A model generated the notes under the pieces. The model saw only the letters and a list, made by a program, of their open reading frames with translations, was not told the origin of the DNA and searched no databases. Made by a program: the position numbers and the translations under genes. This document shows positions 57,304 to 64,000 of a stretch of DNA of 64,000 nucleotides, one piece after another. The stretch spans positions 1 to 64,000 of the forward strand of contig JABFSU010000009.1 of assembly GCA_013140455.1 (NCBI GenBank), written 5' to 3'. Origin of the DNA: Nitrospira sp. (GTDB lineage Bacteria; Nitrospirota; Nitrospiria; Nitrospirales; Nitrospiraceae). How positions within the stretch are numbered: the stretch's first letter is position 1; each line of letters opens with the position of its first letter.

Positions 57304-57750
57304 CTATTGGAGTTTCGATTTGACGAGATCGCTGATGACTTTCCCGTCGACGGGTTGCCCGGCCAGGCGGACCATCACAGCTTTCATGACCGTGCCCATG
57401 TCTTTCGATGAGCGCGCGCCTGACTCGGTGATCACGCTTCCGACAAGGTCCGCAAGCTGCTGCGGAGAGAGTGCTTGAGGGAGATAGCCTTCAATGATGG
57501 TGATTTCCTGACGCTCTTTTGCAGCCAGCTCAGGGCGCTGGGCCTTTTCGTATTGCTCGACGGAGTCACGGCGTTGCTTGATCAAAGTGGTCATGATCTT
57601 GCTCATTTCCGCGTCGTCCAGATCTTTCTTAAGTTCCATCTCCTTGTTCATGATCGCAGCCTTGACCATCCGGATGACATCCATCCGAAGCTGATCTCTC
57701 GACTTCATCGCCAGTTTCAAGTCTTCTGTTAAGCGGTCTCGTAACGACAT
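57304..57750 (-). CDS. GatB/YqeY-domain protein
   Basis: A 148-residue helical protein matching the YqeY family: MSLRDRLTEDLKLAMKSRD at the start, VIRMVKAAIMNKEME, then a middle helix ending EIT and IEGYLPQAL, and DMGTVMKAVM near the end. The domain resembles the tail of GatB, the amidotransferase that acts on mischarged tRNA; the role of free-standing YqeY is uncertain. The ATG at 57750 was chosen because GAGGTGATC directly before it pairs well with 16S rRNA. It is followed by a clear terminator. Confidence 0.9.
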   Translation of the reverse strand: MSLRDRLTEDLKLAMKSRDQLRMDVIRMVKAAIMNKEMELKKDLDDAEMSKIMTTLIKQRRDSVEQYEKAQRPELAAKERQEITIIEGYLPQALSPQQLADLVGSVITESGARSSKDMGTVMKAVMVRLAGQPVDGKVISDLVKSKLQ

Positions 57751-57923
57751 GATCACCTCAATCGTTCATGGGAATCAGCATTAGAGAATCAGAATACTCT
57801 GGCCCTCTGAGCGAGTCAACGAAGGGAGGTATCGTGGCGCCGGATGACATGAAAGCGTATGATGTATAAGAGAGACGTGCGGCGGAATGGGAAAGTCGCA
57901 TCGATTTAAACAAAGGGAAGGCT

Positions 57924-58124
57924 ATGAGAAATCAATTTCGAATGATGGGCGCAGGGATGGTTATGACGAGCCTGCTTCTTGGTCTTGGCGGTTGTGCGAG
58001 CGAGGCACCGAAGTCAACCTCTACGATGACGCCGGAGCAGGTGCGCGGTCATGCCGACAAGGCCTTTGAGAAATTGAAGATGGAAGAGCAGGGACGTTCG
58101 GCTGATCCCGCGATGCCGCGCTAG
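57924..58124 (+). CDS. Small lipoprotein
   Basis: A 66-residue protein with a signal peptide and lipobox LGGCAS (Cys ~24). The mature part of about 43 residues is charged and helical (EQVRGHADKAFEKLKMEEQG). A GGGAAGG sequence precedes the ATG. Its stop codon shares the palindrome CTAG (58121-58124) with that of the MFS gene coming from the other side. Function unknown; small envelope lipoproteins of this type are common. Confidence 0.7.
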   Translation: MRNQFRMMGAGMVMTSLLLGLGGCASEAPKSTSTMTPEQVRGHADKAFEKLKMEEQGRSADPAMPR

Positions 58125-59515
58125 TGAGAAGATTTCTCCGGCAGTCGAAGGAGAAGCGCTCCCAAGGGTTTGATCAACGGAAGTTCCAGAAATAATCGCG
58201 CCGGGGTTCGCTGTTCGACGTGCCGGGGTTCGTGAAACGTTCGGAGCAAGGTCAGAGAGATGACGAGTCGCAGGCTTCCTGAGATGAAGAAGATAAACGG
58301 GAGATTCGATACAGGATCAATGTGAAAAGATCCGAATTGGAGATCCCCCGGCACAGTGCCGATGAGCCAACTGCCGATAAGCGTGCCCATGGCCCATCCG
58401 ATCGCATTCACGGTACTAGAGACTGCAACTGCCTTTGCCCGATCCGCCGGGCGCACGGCATCGAAGACGTAGTTGCTCAGCCCCAGCGACAGTCCCGCCC
58501 AGACGACCCCTCCAAAGAAATTCACGAGCACCAGGAACAGCCAGGTCGTGCTGATCAGATACAGCATGGGGAGAAATGCCGCCAGCAATCCGGTAAAGGT
58601 GAGCAGCGCCTTATTCCCAAAACGGTCTCCGAATGCGCCCCAGCCAGGGAGGGTCACAAACTGGCCGACAATGGCGGCAGCGGCCCAGGTGCCGTAGGCC
58701 CAGTACGAGAGATGCAGATCCTGCAGCATATAGATCACGAAGAATGGGCCAGAGATCAACACGGCGAGGTGCATCAGGCCTGAAAAGAGAAGGAAGCGGC
58801 GGAAATCCTTCGTCGTGCCGGTGCGGAGAAAGGCCGCAAAACCACGACTTGCCGGTTCCTGGTGTTGGATCGGGAGATCAGTGACCTTGGCCAGGGAGAG
58901 TGCGGATAGGCTGCGGAGTATTCCGGCGATCAGGAAGAGCGAGGTGAACCCGATCCAGAGGCGGTCATAGTGCTCGAAGAGACTGAGGAGTGCCCCGCCC
59001 AGGCAAAGCGCTACAAAACTCGTGATGGCCATGAGTTGTGAGCGTCGGGCAAAATAGGCGCCCCGTTCGTTGGCGCTGAGCAGGTCGGTGATCAGGCTTG
59101 TCCAGGCAGGAGCGGTGAAATGGGTCGAGCCGAAATAGAGGGCTGCTCCAGCGACGATCAGCCACGGCCCCCACTGTGAGAAGAGGAGGGGGAGCGCCAG
59201 AATAGGCAGCCAGGCGACGGATTGTCCGATGATGCCCCAGAGTACGTGGGTTTTGCGATGGGGAAACCAATGCGACACCTTCACAGATACGAATTGGGCC
59301 CAGGTGCCGAGCAATTGCGGGAGTGCGGAGAGCAGGCTCAGCTGAAACGGGGTGGCGTGGAGCATGAGCGCAAAGGCCGAAAGATATTGCTCGCCGGCTC
59401 CCTGTGTCGTGGCCTGAAAGATGCCATCGCGTAGACCAAACCGCCGTCCCGATTCATGCGCGGCGGCTATATCGGCAGATTCCTGAGTCGAGGCAGCGGG
59501 GATAACTGAGTTCAT
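58121..59515 (-). CDS. MFS transporter
   Basis: A 464-residue membrane protein of about 12 helices. It begins with a soluble leader and FGLRDGIFQATTQGAGEQYL (~25). The MFS motif-A-like loop between helices 2 and 3 is weak (VKVSHWFPHRKTHVLWG), and a DRFGNKALLTFTG loop follows in the second half. The substrate cannot be told. The ATG at 59515 was chosen; a GTG at 59548 would add 11 residues, and neither has a strong ribosome-binding site. Confidence 0.85.
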   Translation of the reverse strand: MNSVIPAASTQESADIAAAHESGRRFGLRDGIFQATTQGAGEQYLSAFALMLHATPFQLSLLSALPQLLGTWAQFVSVKVSHWFPHRKTHVLWGIIGQSVAWLPILALPLLFSQWGPWLIVAGAALYFGSTHFTAPAWTSLITDLLSANERGAYFARRSQLMAITSFVALCLGGALLSLFEHYDRLWIGFTSLFLIAGILRSLSALSLAKVTDLPIQHQEPASRGFAAFLRTGTTKDFRRFLLFSGLMHLAVLISGPFFVIYMLQDLHLSYWAYGTWAAAAIVGQFVTLPGWGAFGDRFGNKALLTFTGLLAAFLPMLYLISTTWLFLVLVNFFGGVVWAGLSLGLSNYVFDAVRPADRAKAVAVSSTVNAIGWAMGTLIGSWLIGTVPGDLQFGSFHIDPVSNLPFIFFISGSLRLVISLTLLRTFHEPRHVEQRTPARLFLELPLIKPLGALLLRLPEKSSH

Positions 59516-59635
59516 TCGGTTATGTTCGCAGGGAAGTATGACCGTCACGGCACTGTATCACAGGACGCGACCAACCAAGCTCTTCATCGGTCGAGGAGCA
59601 TGCACGGTTGACCCCTGTTGCTGACTCCCGATACC

Positions 59636-60313
59636 ATGAGTGCGAGGATGAGGACAATGAGAAGTCTATGGCTCAGGGCCTGCAGGGATCGATGGCGTAC
59701 TTTGGTGACGCTATCTCCGGTGGGTTGTTGCCTCTTGGCAGTGGGACTCTGGGTCTCTCCGGCCGAGGGGAAAGACTTGATGCCCCAGAAGGAACAGGAA
59801 GCTACGGAGTTTGGATCCACGCAAAGTCCCTCGTTCGACGACCAGAAAGCCGGAATTCCTCAGTCGCTGTTTACCTGGATCAAGGTGGCCAAGGGGTACG
59901 AAGTCGAGTGGGATACGTTTGGTCGAAAGGGCTGGTATACGCAGGATCCTCGATTGAAACCGGTAGACCCCACCTCGACGTTTTCGCCGGATGTGGCGGC
60001 GGTCTACATCGTCTTCGAATCGGCTCCTCTGGAAGATCCCACACAGTTCAGTGCGCAGTGGTTTCTGGAAGGGGAAGGCGGTGCCCTGTCGGCCAAGCCG
60101 TTCGGGCAGGATATTCTGGAGTTGCCCGGCTACGAACGCTATGGGTTTCTTGAGTTGAAGCGACCGGGCGAGCGTTGGCCAGTGGGAGCGTATGTGGTCA
60201 AGCTCTACATCGCTCCGCATGGGCAACAGTCGTTTCATGCGGTCAATCAGGTGGGGACGTTGCGATTCACAATCACTGACAAGGTGCTGTCTTCCCCTCC
60301 GGCGGCGCGCTGA
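59636..60313 (+). CDS. Exported hypothetical protein
   Basis: A 225-residue protein with a long signal sequence (LVTLSPVGCCLLAVGLWVSP, cleavage near AEG-KD). The mature part is beta-rich: FTWIKVAKGYEVEWDTFGRK, then VYIVFESAPLED, RPGERWPVGAYVVKLYI and VGTLRFTITD. This is an Ig- or C2-like fold with the phrasing of surface or periplasmic ligand-binding proteins. The start could be 59636, 59648 or 59657. No family recognised; it lies between a divergent MFS gene and a small hypothetical gene. Confidence 0.7.
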   Translation: MSARMRTMRSLWLRACRDRWRTLVTLSPVGCCLLAVGLWVSPAEGKDLMPQKEQEATEFGSTQSPSFDDQKAGIPQSLFTWIKVAKGYEVEWDTFGRKGWYTQDPRLKPVDPTSTFSPDVAAVYIVFESAPLEDPTQFSAQWFLEGEGGALSAKPFGQDILELPGYERYGFLELKRPGERWPVGAYVVKLYIAPHGQQSFHAVNQVGTLRFTITDKVLSSPPAAR

Positions 60314-60369
60314 TCGATACCAATCCACCCATGAGCTAATGACGAGACTACGAAGGAGTGAATGCCACG

Positions 60370-60657
60370 ATGGGAGAACGTGTGAAGGTGACTGATTTGG
60401 AGAAGCTGACGTTGCTCTATGAGCGGTTTCGGGATGTCTGTCTGGTCGAAAAAGAAGTTTGGAAAGAAATCTTCATGCCGCGTGACATCACGCTGGGGGG
60501 ACCGGTGCGGACCAATATTCAGGATCGGTACGACGTCGAAATCGATGACCTTGCGATTGAGGATACGCTGGAGGCAAACATTCCCCTGGGTAAAGCCTCG
60601 CTGGAAGCTGCGATTCAGGAGTATCGGCAGCACATCACCTTTTACCGCAGAGCGTGA
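60370..60657 (+). CDS. Small hypothetical protein
   Basis: A 95-residue soluble helical protein (VTDLEKLTLLYERFRDVCLV, then KEIFMPRDITLGGPV, and a C-terminal ASLEAAIQEYRQHITFY). The ATG at 60370 has AAGGAG 12 bp upstream; a GTG at 60358 lies too close to it. It is convergent with the glutathione peroxidase gene, 5 bp apart. I do not recognise the family. Confidence 0.65.
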   Translation: MGERVKVTDLEKLTLLYERFRDVCLVEKEVWKEIFMPRDITLGGPVRTNIQDRYDVEIDDLAIEDTLEANIPLGKASLEAAIQEYRQHITFYRRA

Positions 60658-60662
60658 CGCCG

Positions 60663-61256
60663 CTACTTCGCGGCGAGCACTCGTTCCACTTCCGTGACGA
60701 TTTCAGGCGATGACGGCTTCATGCGGTGCGGAAAGCGCGCCACGATATTGCCGTTCCGATCAACCAGGTACTTTTGGAAGTTCCACTCTACTTCGCCGGG
60801 GAATGGACTTTTCTCAGTCAGGTATTGATAGAGCGGGTGCTTGTCCGAGCCCTTGACGCTGATTTTACTGAAGAGGGGAAAGCTGACGCTGTATTTCGTC
60901 AGGCAGAAACCCTTGATCTCTGCGTTCGTTCCCGGTTCCTGCTGGCCGAAATTGTTGGCGGGAAATGCCAGGATCTCAAACCCCTTGTCATGGTATTGCT
61001 CGTAGATGGCTTCAAGCTCCGTGTATTGGGGGGTATTGCCGCAAAAGCTGGCCGTGTTGACGACCAGGAGAGCCTTGCCCTTGTATTGGCTGAGGTTCAC
61101 AGGTTTCCCGTCGATATCGTCCATCGTGAAGTCATAGAAGCTGGTTGTTTTCACTGCCATCAGTCGTCCTTCCTGTTCAGCCTGTACATTCGGGGTCACC
61201 AGTAAGAGCCCGCCCATGAGCGTCATCAGAGATGCGGCAGTGACGAAGGTTTTCAT
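60663..61256 (-). CDS. Exported glutathione-peroxidase-like thiol peroxidase
   Basis: A 197-residue protein with a signal peptide (MKTFVTAASLMTLMGGLLLV, cleavage ~26). The thioredoxin-fold core has VVNTASFCGNTPQY, with the peroxidatic Cys (not Sec). FPANNFGQQEPGTNAEI supplies the conserved Gln, and VEWNFQKYLVDRNG the Trp-Asn pair. It reduces peroxides, probably using thioredoxin-like donors in the periplasm. GAAGGAG precedes the ATG. It lies 16 bp after htpX, so a periplasmic and membrane stress operon is likely. Confidence 0.93.
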   Translation of the reverse strand: MKTFVTAASLMTLMGGLLLVTPNVQAEQEGRLMAVKTTSFYDFTMDDIDGKPVNLSQYKGKALLVVNTASFCGNTPQYTELEAIYEQYHDKGFEILAFPANNFGQQEPGTNAEIKGFCLTKYSVSFPLFSKISVKGSDKHPLYQYLTEKSPFPGEVEWNFQKYLVDRNGNIVARFPHRMKPSSPEIVTEVERVLAAK

Positions 61257-61272
61257 AACGGGCTCCTTCTTC

Positions 61273-62193
61273 TTAGAGCTGTTCCAGTGCCGCGACCCGC
61301 TCTTCGATCGGCGGGTGTGTGGCGAGGAGATGCATGAAGCCTGACGTGTTTCCGGAAATCTTCATCGTGGCCAAGGCATCCTGGCCGCTGGGCTGAAACT
61401 GCGCACGGCTGACCCATCGATCAATACCGCGCAATGCCCCGATCATCGATTCTTTTCCGTAGACTTTGGCGGAGAAGGCATCGGCGGCAAACTCGCGGCG
61501 GCGTGAGTGCCAGCTCACGACGATCATGGCGAGAAACGAGAGCACCACTTGCAAGACGATGTAGACCACCAGGGCCAGGATGGGATTGCCTGCAGAGCTG
61601 CCTTCTTCCCGGTCCTGCCCGGAGGGTTGCCCCACCATGCTGGAGAGAAAATTGCTGATGTAGTGTACGAAGGTGTTCATCAGTCCGGCGAGCACGGTGG
61701 TCGTAAACATATCGCCGTTATAGACGTGTCCCATCTCATGGGCGAGCACAGCCTTCACTTCACCTTCCTTCAAGTTCTGGAGCAGACCCGTAGAGACGGC
61801 GACCATGGAGTTGTTCTTGCTGGGGCCGGTGGCGAAGGCATTGGGGTCCGGTGAGTTGTAGACCCAGACCTCCGGCATCGTGATGCCCAGTCGTTGTGCA
61901 ATCTCCTGGACCGATCCGTAAATCACATGTTCTGCCTGCGACCGGGGCTGGGTGATCTGCTCGCAGTCGAGCATCGCGCGGGCCATCTGTTTCGAGAAGG
62001 CCAAACTGATGAAGGCACCGCCGAATCCGATCACGAGCGACCAGACAAGCAGTTGCTGGCTAAACACCCCGCGCACGTCGATACCGAATGCCGGGAGTAC
62101 GCTATTGACCAACAGGTTGGCCGTGAATGAAAGCGTGAGATAGATTAAGAAGTTCGCAATCAGGAAGAGCCCAATGCCCTTAAGCCACTTCAT
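61273..62193 (-). CDS. htpX: Membrane metalloprotease HtpX
   Basis: A 306-residue M48 protease. Two N-terminal helices (~8-30 and ~45-65) are followed by the zinc motif AHEMGHVYNGD (~150) and a third ligand Glu in SRRREFAADAFSA (~230). Two further membrane helices lie at ~165-185 and ~205-225. The end has THPPIEERVAALEQ, typical for HtpX. It degrades misfolded membrane proteins together with FtsH. GAGGATATCG precedes the ATG. It is divergent from the cupredoxin gene and followed by the glutathione peroxidase gene. Confidence 0.95.
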   Translation of the reverse strand: MKWLKGIGLFLIANFLIYLTLSFTANLLVNSVLPAFGIDVRGVFSQQLLVWSLVIGFGGAFISLAFSKQMARAMLDCEQITQPRSQAEHVIYGSVQEIAQRLGITMPEVWVYNSPDPNAFATGPSKNNSMVAVSTGLLQNLKEGEVKAVLAHEMGHVYNGDMFTTTVLAGLMNTFVHYISNFLSSMVGQPSGQDREEGSSAGNPILALVVYIVLQVVLSFLAMIVVSWHSRRREFAADAFSAKVYGKESMIGALRGIDRWVSRAQFQPSGQDALATMKISGNTSGFMHLLATHPPIEERVAALEQL

Positions 62194-62427
62194 CGATATC
62201 CTCCTTGGGGACAGAAACCCGCCGCCGGTAGGGGGCGAGTGATTATGTTGCCTTGATTATACACAAACCGCTCGTGCGAAATGCAGATGCCGGTATGTCG
62301 TGTCGTGAGTGTGTGAATATAAGGCCTGATCAGCAAAGGTCAAGACTCCGGAAGCTTCTGAATGTGTGAGGGAAAGTTGACCCCTTTGGCGTGATCCTGT
62401 TAGAAGGGTCTCATCGTGGAGGTGCAC

Positions 62428-62841
62428 ATGGGAGTCTATAGGCTGATCGGTTCTATCGGCGTGCTGATCGCCCTGCAGATTGCGGTCGTTCAGGCTGCGG
62501 ATGTTGCCCAGCCGGTTCCACCCGTTGTGGTTCCTATGGCGGCTGATGGGGTTCAGCGCGCCACGATCATGCTCGACAGTTATTCCTATACGCCGAATCA
62601 TGTGATTGTCGAAGCCGGAAAGCCGGTGGAGTTGACCTTGACGAGCGTGACGACCATTACGCCGCACAACTTTATCATCAAGGAACTCTCCGTTGAGCAG
62701 GACGTGTCGGCCGGGAAAACCGTCGTTATCAAGTTCACGCCCACACAAACGGGAACCTTTCCGATCTATTGTGATAAGCGTCTTTGGCCCTTGCCCAGCC
62801 ATCGCGACAAGGGGATGGAAGGTAAGTTCGAAGTAAAGTAG
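62428..62841 (+). CDS. Exported cupredoxin-domain protein
   Basis: A 137-residue protein with a signal peptide (~1-24, ending IAVVQAAD). The mature beta fold has the copper-type residues: His in TPHNFII (~91), Cys in FPIYCDKRL (~121), a His and Met in SHRDKGMEG (~128-134). The Cys-to-His loop is longer than in the cupredoxin at 42435-42863. GGAGG lies 5 bp before the ATG at 62428; a GTG at 62416 is unlikely. It may carry electrons or store copper in the periplasm. Confidence 0.85.
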   Translation: MGVYRLIGSIGVLIALQIAVVQAADVAQPVPPVVVPMAADGVQRATIMLDSYSYTPNHVIVEAGKPVELTLTSVTTITPHNFIIKELSVEQDVSAGKTVVIKFTPTQTGTFPIYCDKRLWPLPSHRDKGMEGKFEVK

Positions 62842-62902
62842 AGGTTGTTCCACGAGTACCAATCCCTCCAAGCCTGCGCTGCTTCGTGACCTGCTCAAGC
62901 AA

Positions 62903-63892
62903 GTGTCCCGTCTGTTCTATACTACGCTGGCCGTCGTTCCGGCAGATGTACGGGATCAGATCGGTTTGGGCTACTTATTTGCCCGTGCAGCCGACACGAT
63001 TGCCGATACGGATCTGATTGATCGTTCCCGGCGTCTTGAGTACCTGAGTCAGTTGAAAGCGCAGTTTGTGAGCGATCAGATCTCCTGGTCGCAGATCCAT
63101 GAGATTCAGCAGGCGATGGGTCCGCTCCAGCAGGATTCATCCGAACGTGTGCTCCTTGAACGGTTGGAAGACTGTTTCCAACTCTTCCAAGAGTGTTCAC
63201 CGGAAGATCGGCGTCGTGTGCAGCGGCTCATGACCACGCTGACGCAAGGGATGGAGATGGATCTGAGTCGTTTCCCCGGGCAGTCCGTCGACGATCTTGT
63301 GGCGCTGAAGACGATCGATGATCTGGATCGGTACACGTATTATGTGGCCGGGTGTGTCGGCGAGTTCTGGACCGATCTCATGTGCGCCCATCGGAAAGCG
63401 TTGGTTTCATGGAATGTGCTGCACATGTCAGATGTGGGGGTGCGGTTCGGGAAAGGACTGCAGCTCACGAACATTGTGAAAGATATCGCCCACGATCTGC
63501 AGAAGGGGCGCTGCTACATCCCGGAGACGATGTTAGCTGAGGTAGGGCTCGCGCCGCGTGACCTGCTGAATGAGACCAATCTGTCGCGCTTCCGGCCGGT
63601 CTTGAGCAAGCTGGTCCGCATGGCTACGGAGCATCTCGATCAGGGCTGGATGTACACCATGTCAATCCCGCGCCACGAAATGCGGCTCCGACTATCCTGC
63701 ATGTGGCCCATCCTGTCAGCTGGCGAATCACTCAAGCTGGTGTTGCATTCACCGGATCTGCTGAATCCTAAAGTGAAAGTGAAGATTCCACGTAGCAAGG
63801 TCTACCAGATCCTGGCGCTGACCACCTTCACCGGTGCCTGCGGCTCTGTCGGGACGGCCTATTGGGGCAGGTTGAGGAAGCAGATTGCCTAG
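62903..63892 (+). CDS. Squalene/phytoene synthase family protein
   Basis: At least 329 residues of a head-to-head prenyl synthase. The first Asp-rich motif is ARAADTIADTDL (~28) and the second is NIVKDIAHDLQKGRCYIP (~189). It condenses two C15 (squalene) or C20 (phytoene) diphosphates for hopanoids or carotenoids; the choice cannot be made by eye. The only canonical start is this GTG, but it has no ribosome-binding site. The coding sense goes on upstream to an ACG at 62852 (then STNPSKPALLRDLLKQVSRL) with AGAGG 7 bp before it. The true start is probably there. Confidence 0.88.
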   Translation: MSRLFYTTLAVVPADVRDQIGLGYLFARAADTIADTDLIDRSRRLEYLSQLKAQFVSDQISWSQIHEIQQAMGPLQQDSSERVLLERLEDCFQLFQECSPEDRRRVQRLMTTLTQGMEMDLSRFPGQSVDDLVALKTIDDLDRYTYYVAGCVGEFWTDLMCAHRKALVSWNVLHMSDVGVRFGKGLQLTNIVKDIAHDLQKGRCYIPETMLAEVGLAPRDLLNETNLSRFRPVLSKLVRMATEHLDQGWMYTMSIPRHEMRLRLSCMWPILSAGESLKLVLHSPDLLNPKVKVKIPRSKVYQILALTTFTGACGSVGTAYWGRLRKQIA

Positions 63893-63899
63893 GCTGGTT

Positions 63900-64000
63900 C
63901 TACTTCTTCTGCGGCTCCAGAATCTTCTCTCCCTTTTTGAATACCGCGAAGATTGCTTGTGACGGGCAGGCGTCCAGGCAGAGGCGGCAGCTTTCCAGGC
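63900..64000 (-). CDS. C-terminal end of a 4Fe-4S ferredoxin-like protein (partial)
   Basis: The last 33 residues of a gene that continues beyond the window. Visible are ESCRLCLDACPSQAIF, with C-x2-C-x3-C-P, the end of a ferredoxin-type [4Fe-4S] binding site, then a basic tail FKKGEKILEPQKK and stop (63900-63902). It is convergent with the prenyl synthase gene. The rest of the protein, and so its function, cannot be seen. Confidence 0.7.
   Translation of the reverse strand, partial: LESCRLCLDACPSQAIFAVFKKGEKILEPQKK

Overview
The window looks like a chromosomal segment of a Nitrospira-type nitrite-oxidizing bacterium (genus-level inference). The reasons are a moderately high-GC genome with dense stress and ion-transport genes, a soluble FdsGBA-type formate dehydrogenase next to a FocA-type channel, many universal stress proteins (Usp), and small Cys-rich proteins. 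No rRNA, tRNA, CRISPR array, phage or intact transposon was seen. Nitrite oxidoreductase and ammonia monooxygenase are not in the window, so the lineage cannot be fixed.

Layout. 1-8.5 kb: a YjdF-like membrane protein, then a heavy-metal RND adaptor and pump with no outer-membrane factor, and a SERCA-like P-type ATPase. 8.5-20.7 kb: an osmotic and ion-stress block: GH15 glucosidase divergent from a membrane-tethered trehalose-6-phosphate synthase, OtsB, a beta-propeller lipoprotein, a 35-aa membrane peptide, a Na+/H+ antiporter, two MscS channels, a broken second antiporter and a half-size Na+/Ca2+ exchanger. 20.9-29.7 kb (minus strand): one operon of Usp, a Na,K-ATPase-like (PIIC) pump, a MacA-like adaptor, a MacB-like permease without its ATPase, and MgtA. 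30-38.3 kb: exported protein and two CBS proteins; a ribosome-hibernation/cold-shock fusion followed by a Lon-like protease; an APH-fold kinase next to an APS-kinase-like protein; a hydrolase; a 59-aa zinc ribbon. 38.5-41.6 kb (minus): a 31-aa membrane peptide, Usp, an FmdB-like zinc ribbon, cytochrome c and an exported pentapeptide-repeat protein. 41.9-52.8 kb (plus): Usp, cupredoxin, Usp, DUF2934, an unknown 468-aa protein, FdsG-FdsB-FdsA, FocA, a PfkB kinase and Usp. 52.9-57.2 kb (minus): HPt protein, hybrid histidine kinase, diguanylate cyclase and response regulator. 57.2-64 kb: housekeeping and envelope genes (YqeY-like, MFS, glutathione peroxidase, HtpX, cupredoxin, phytoene/squalene synthase) and a cut ferredoxin-like gene.

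The strongest unexpected signal is regulatory. Between 29.7 and 41.9 kb, seven intergenic sites match the sigma-54 (RpoN) pattern GG-N10-GC, most as GGCAT-N5-(T/A)TGC. Each faces and closely precedes an operon, in three divergent pairs plus one single site. Repeats or palindromes lie 100-200 bp upstream, where enhancer-binding activators normally bind. The genes behind these sites (Usp, CBS, HPF-cold shock, Lon-like, APH-fold kinase, P-type ATPases, PfkB, formate dehydrogenase) resemble in kind the mycobacterial DosR dormancy regulon. I propose that this is a sigma-54-controlled dormancy, hypoxia or energy-stress regulon. The sites were found by eye; no matrix scan or database search was run.
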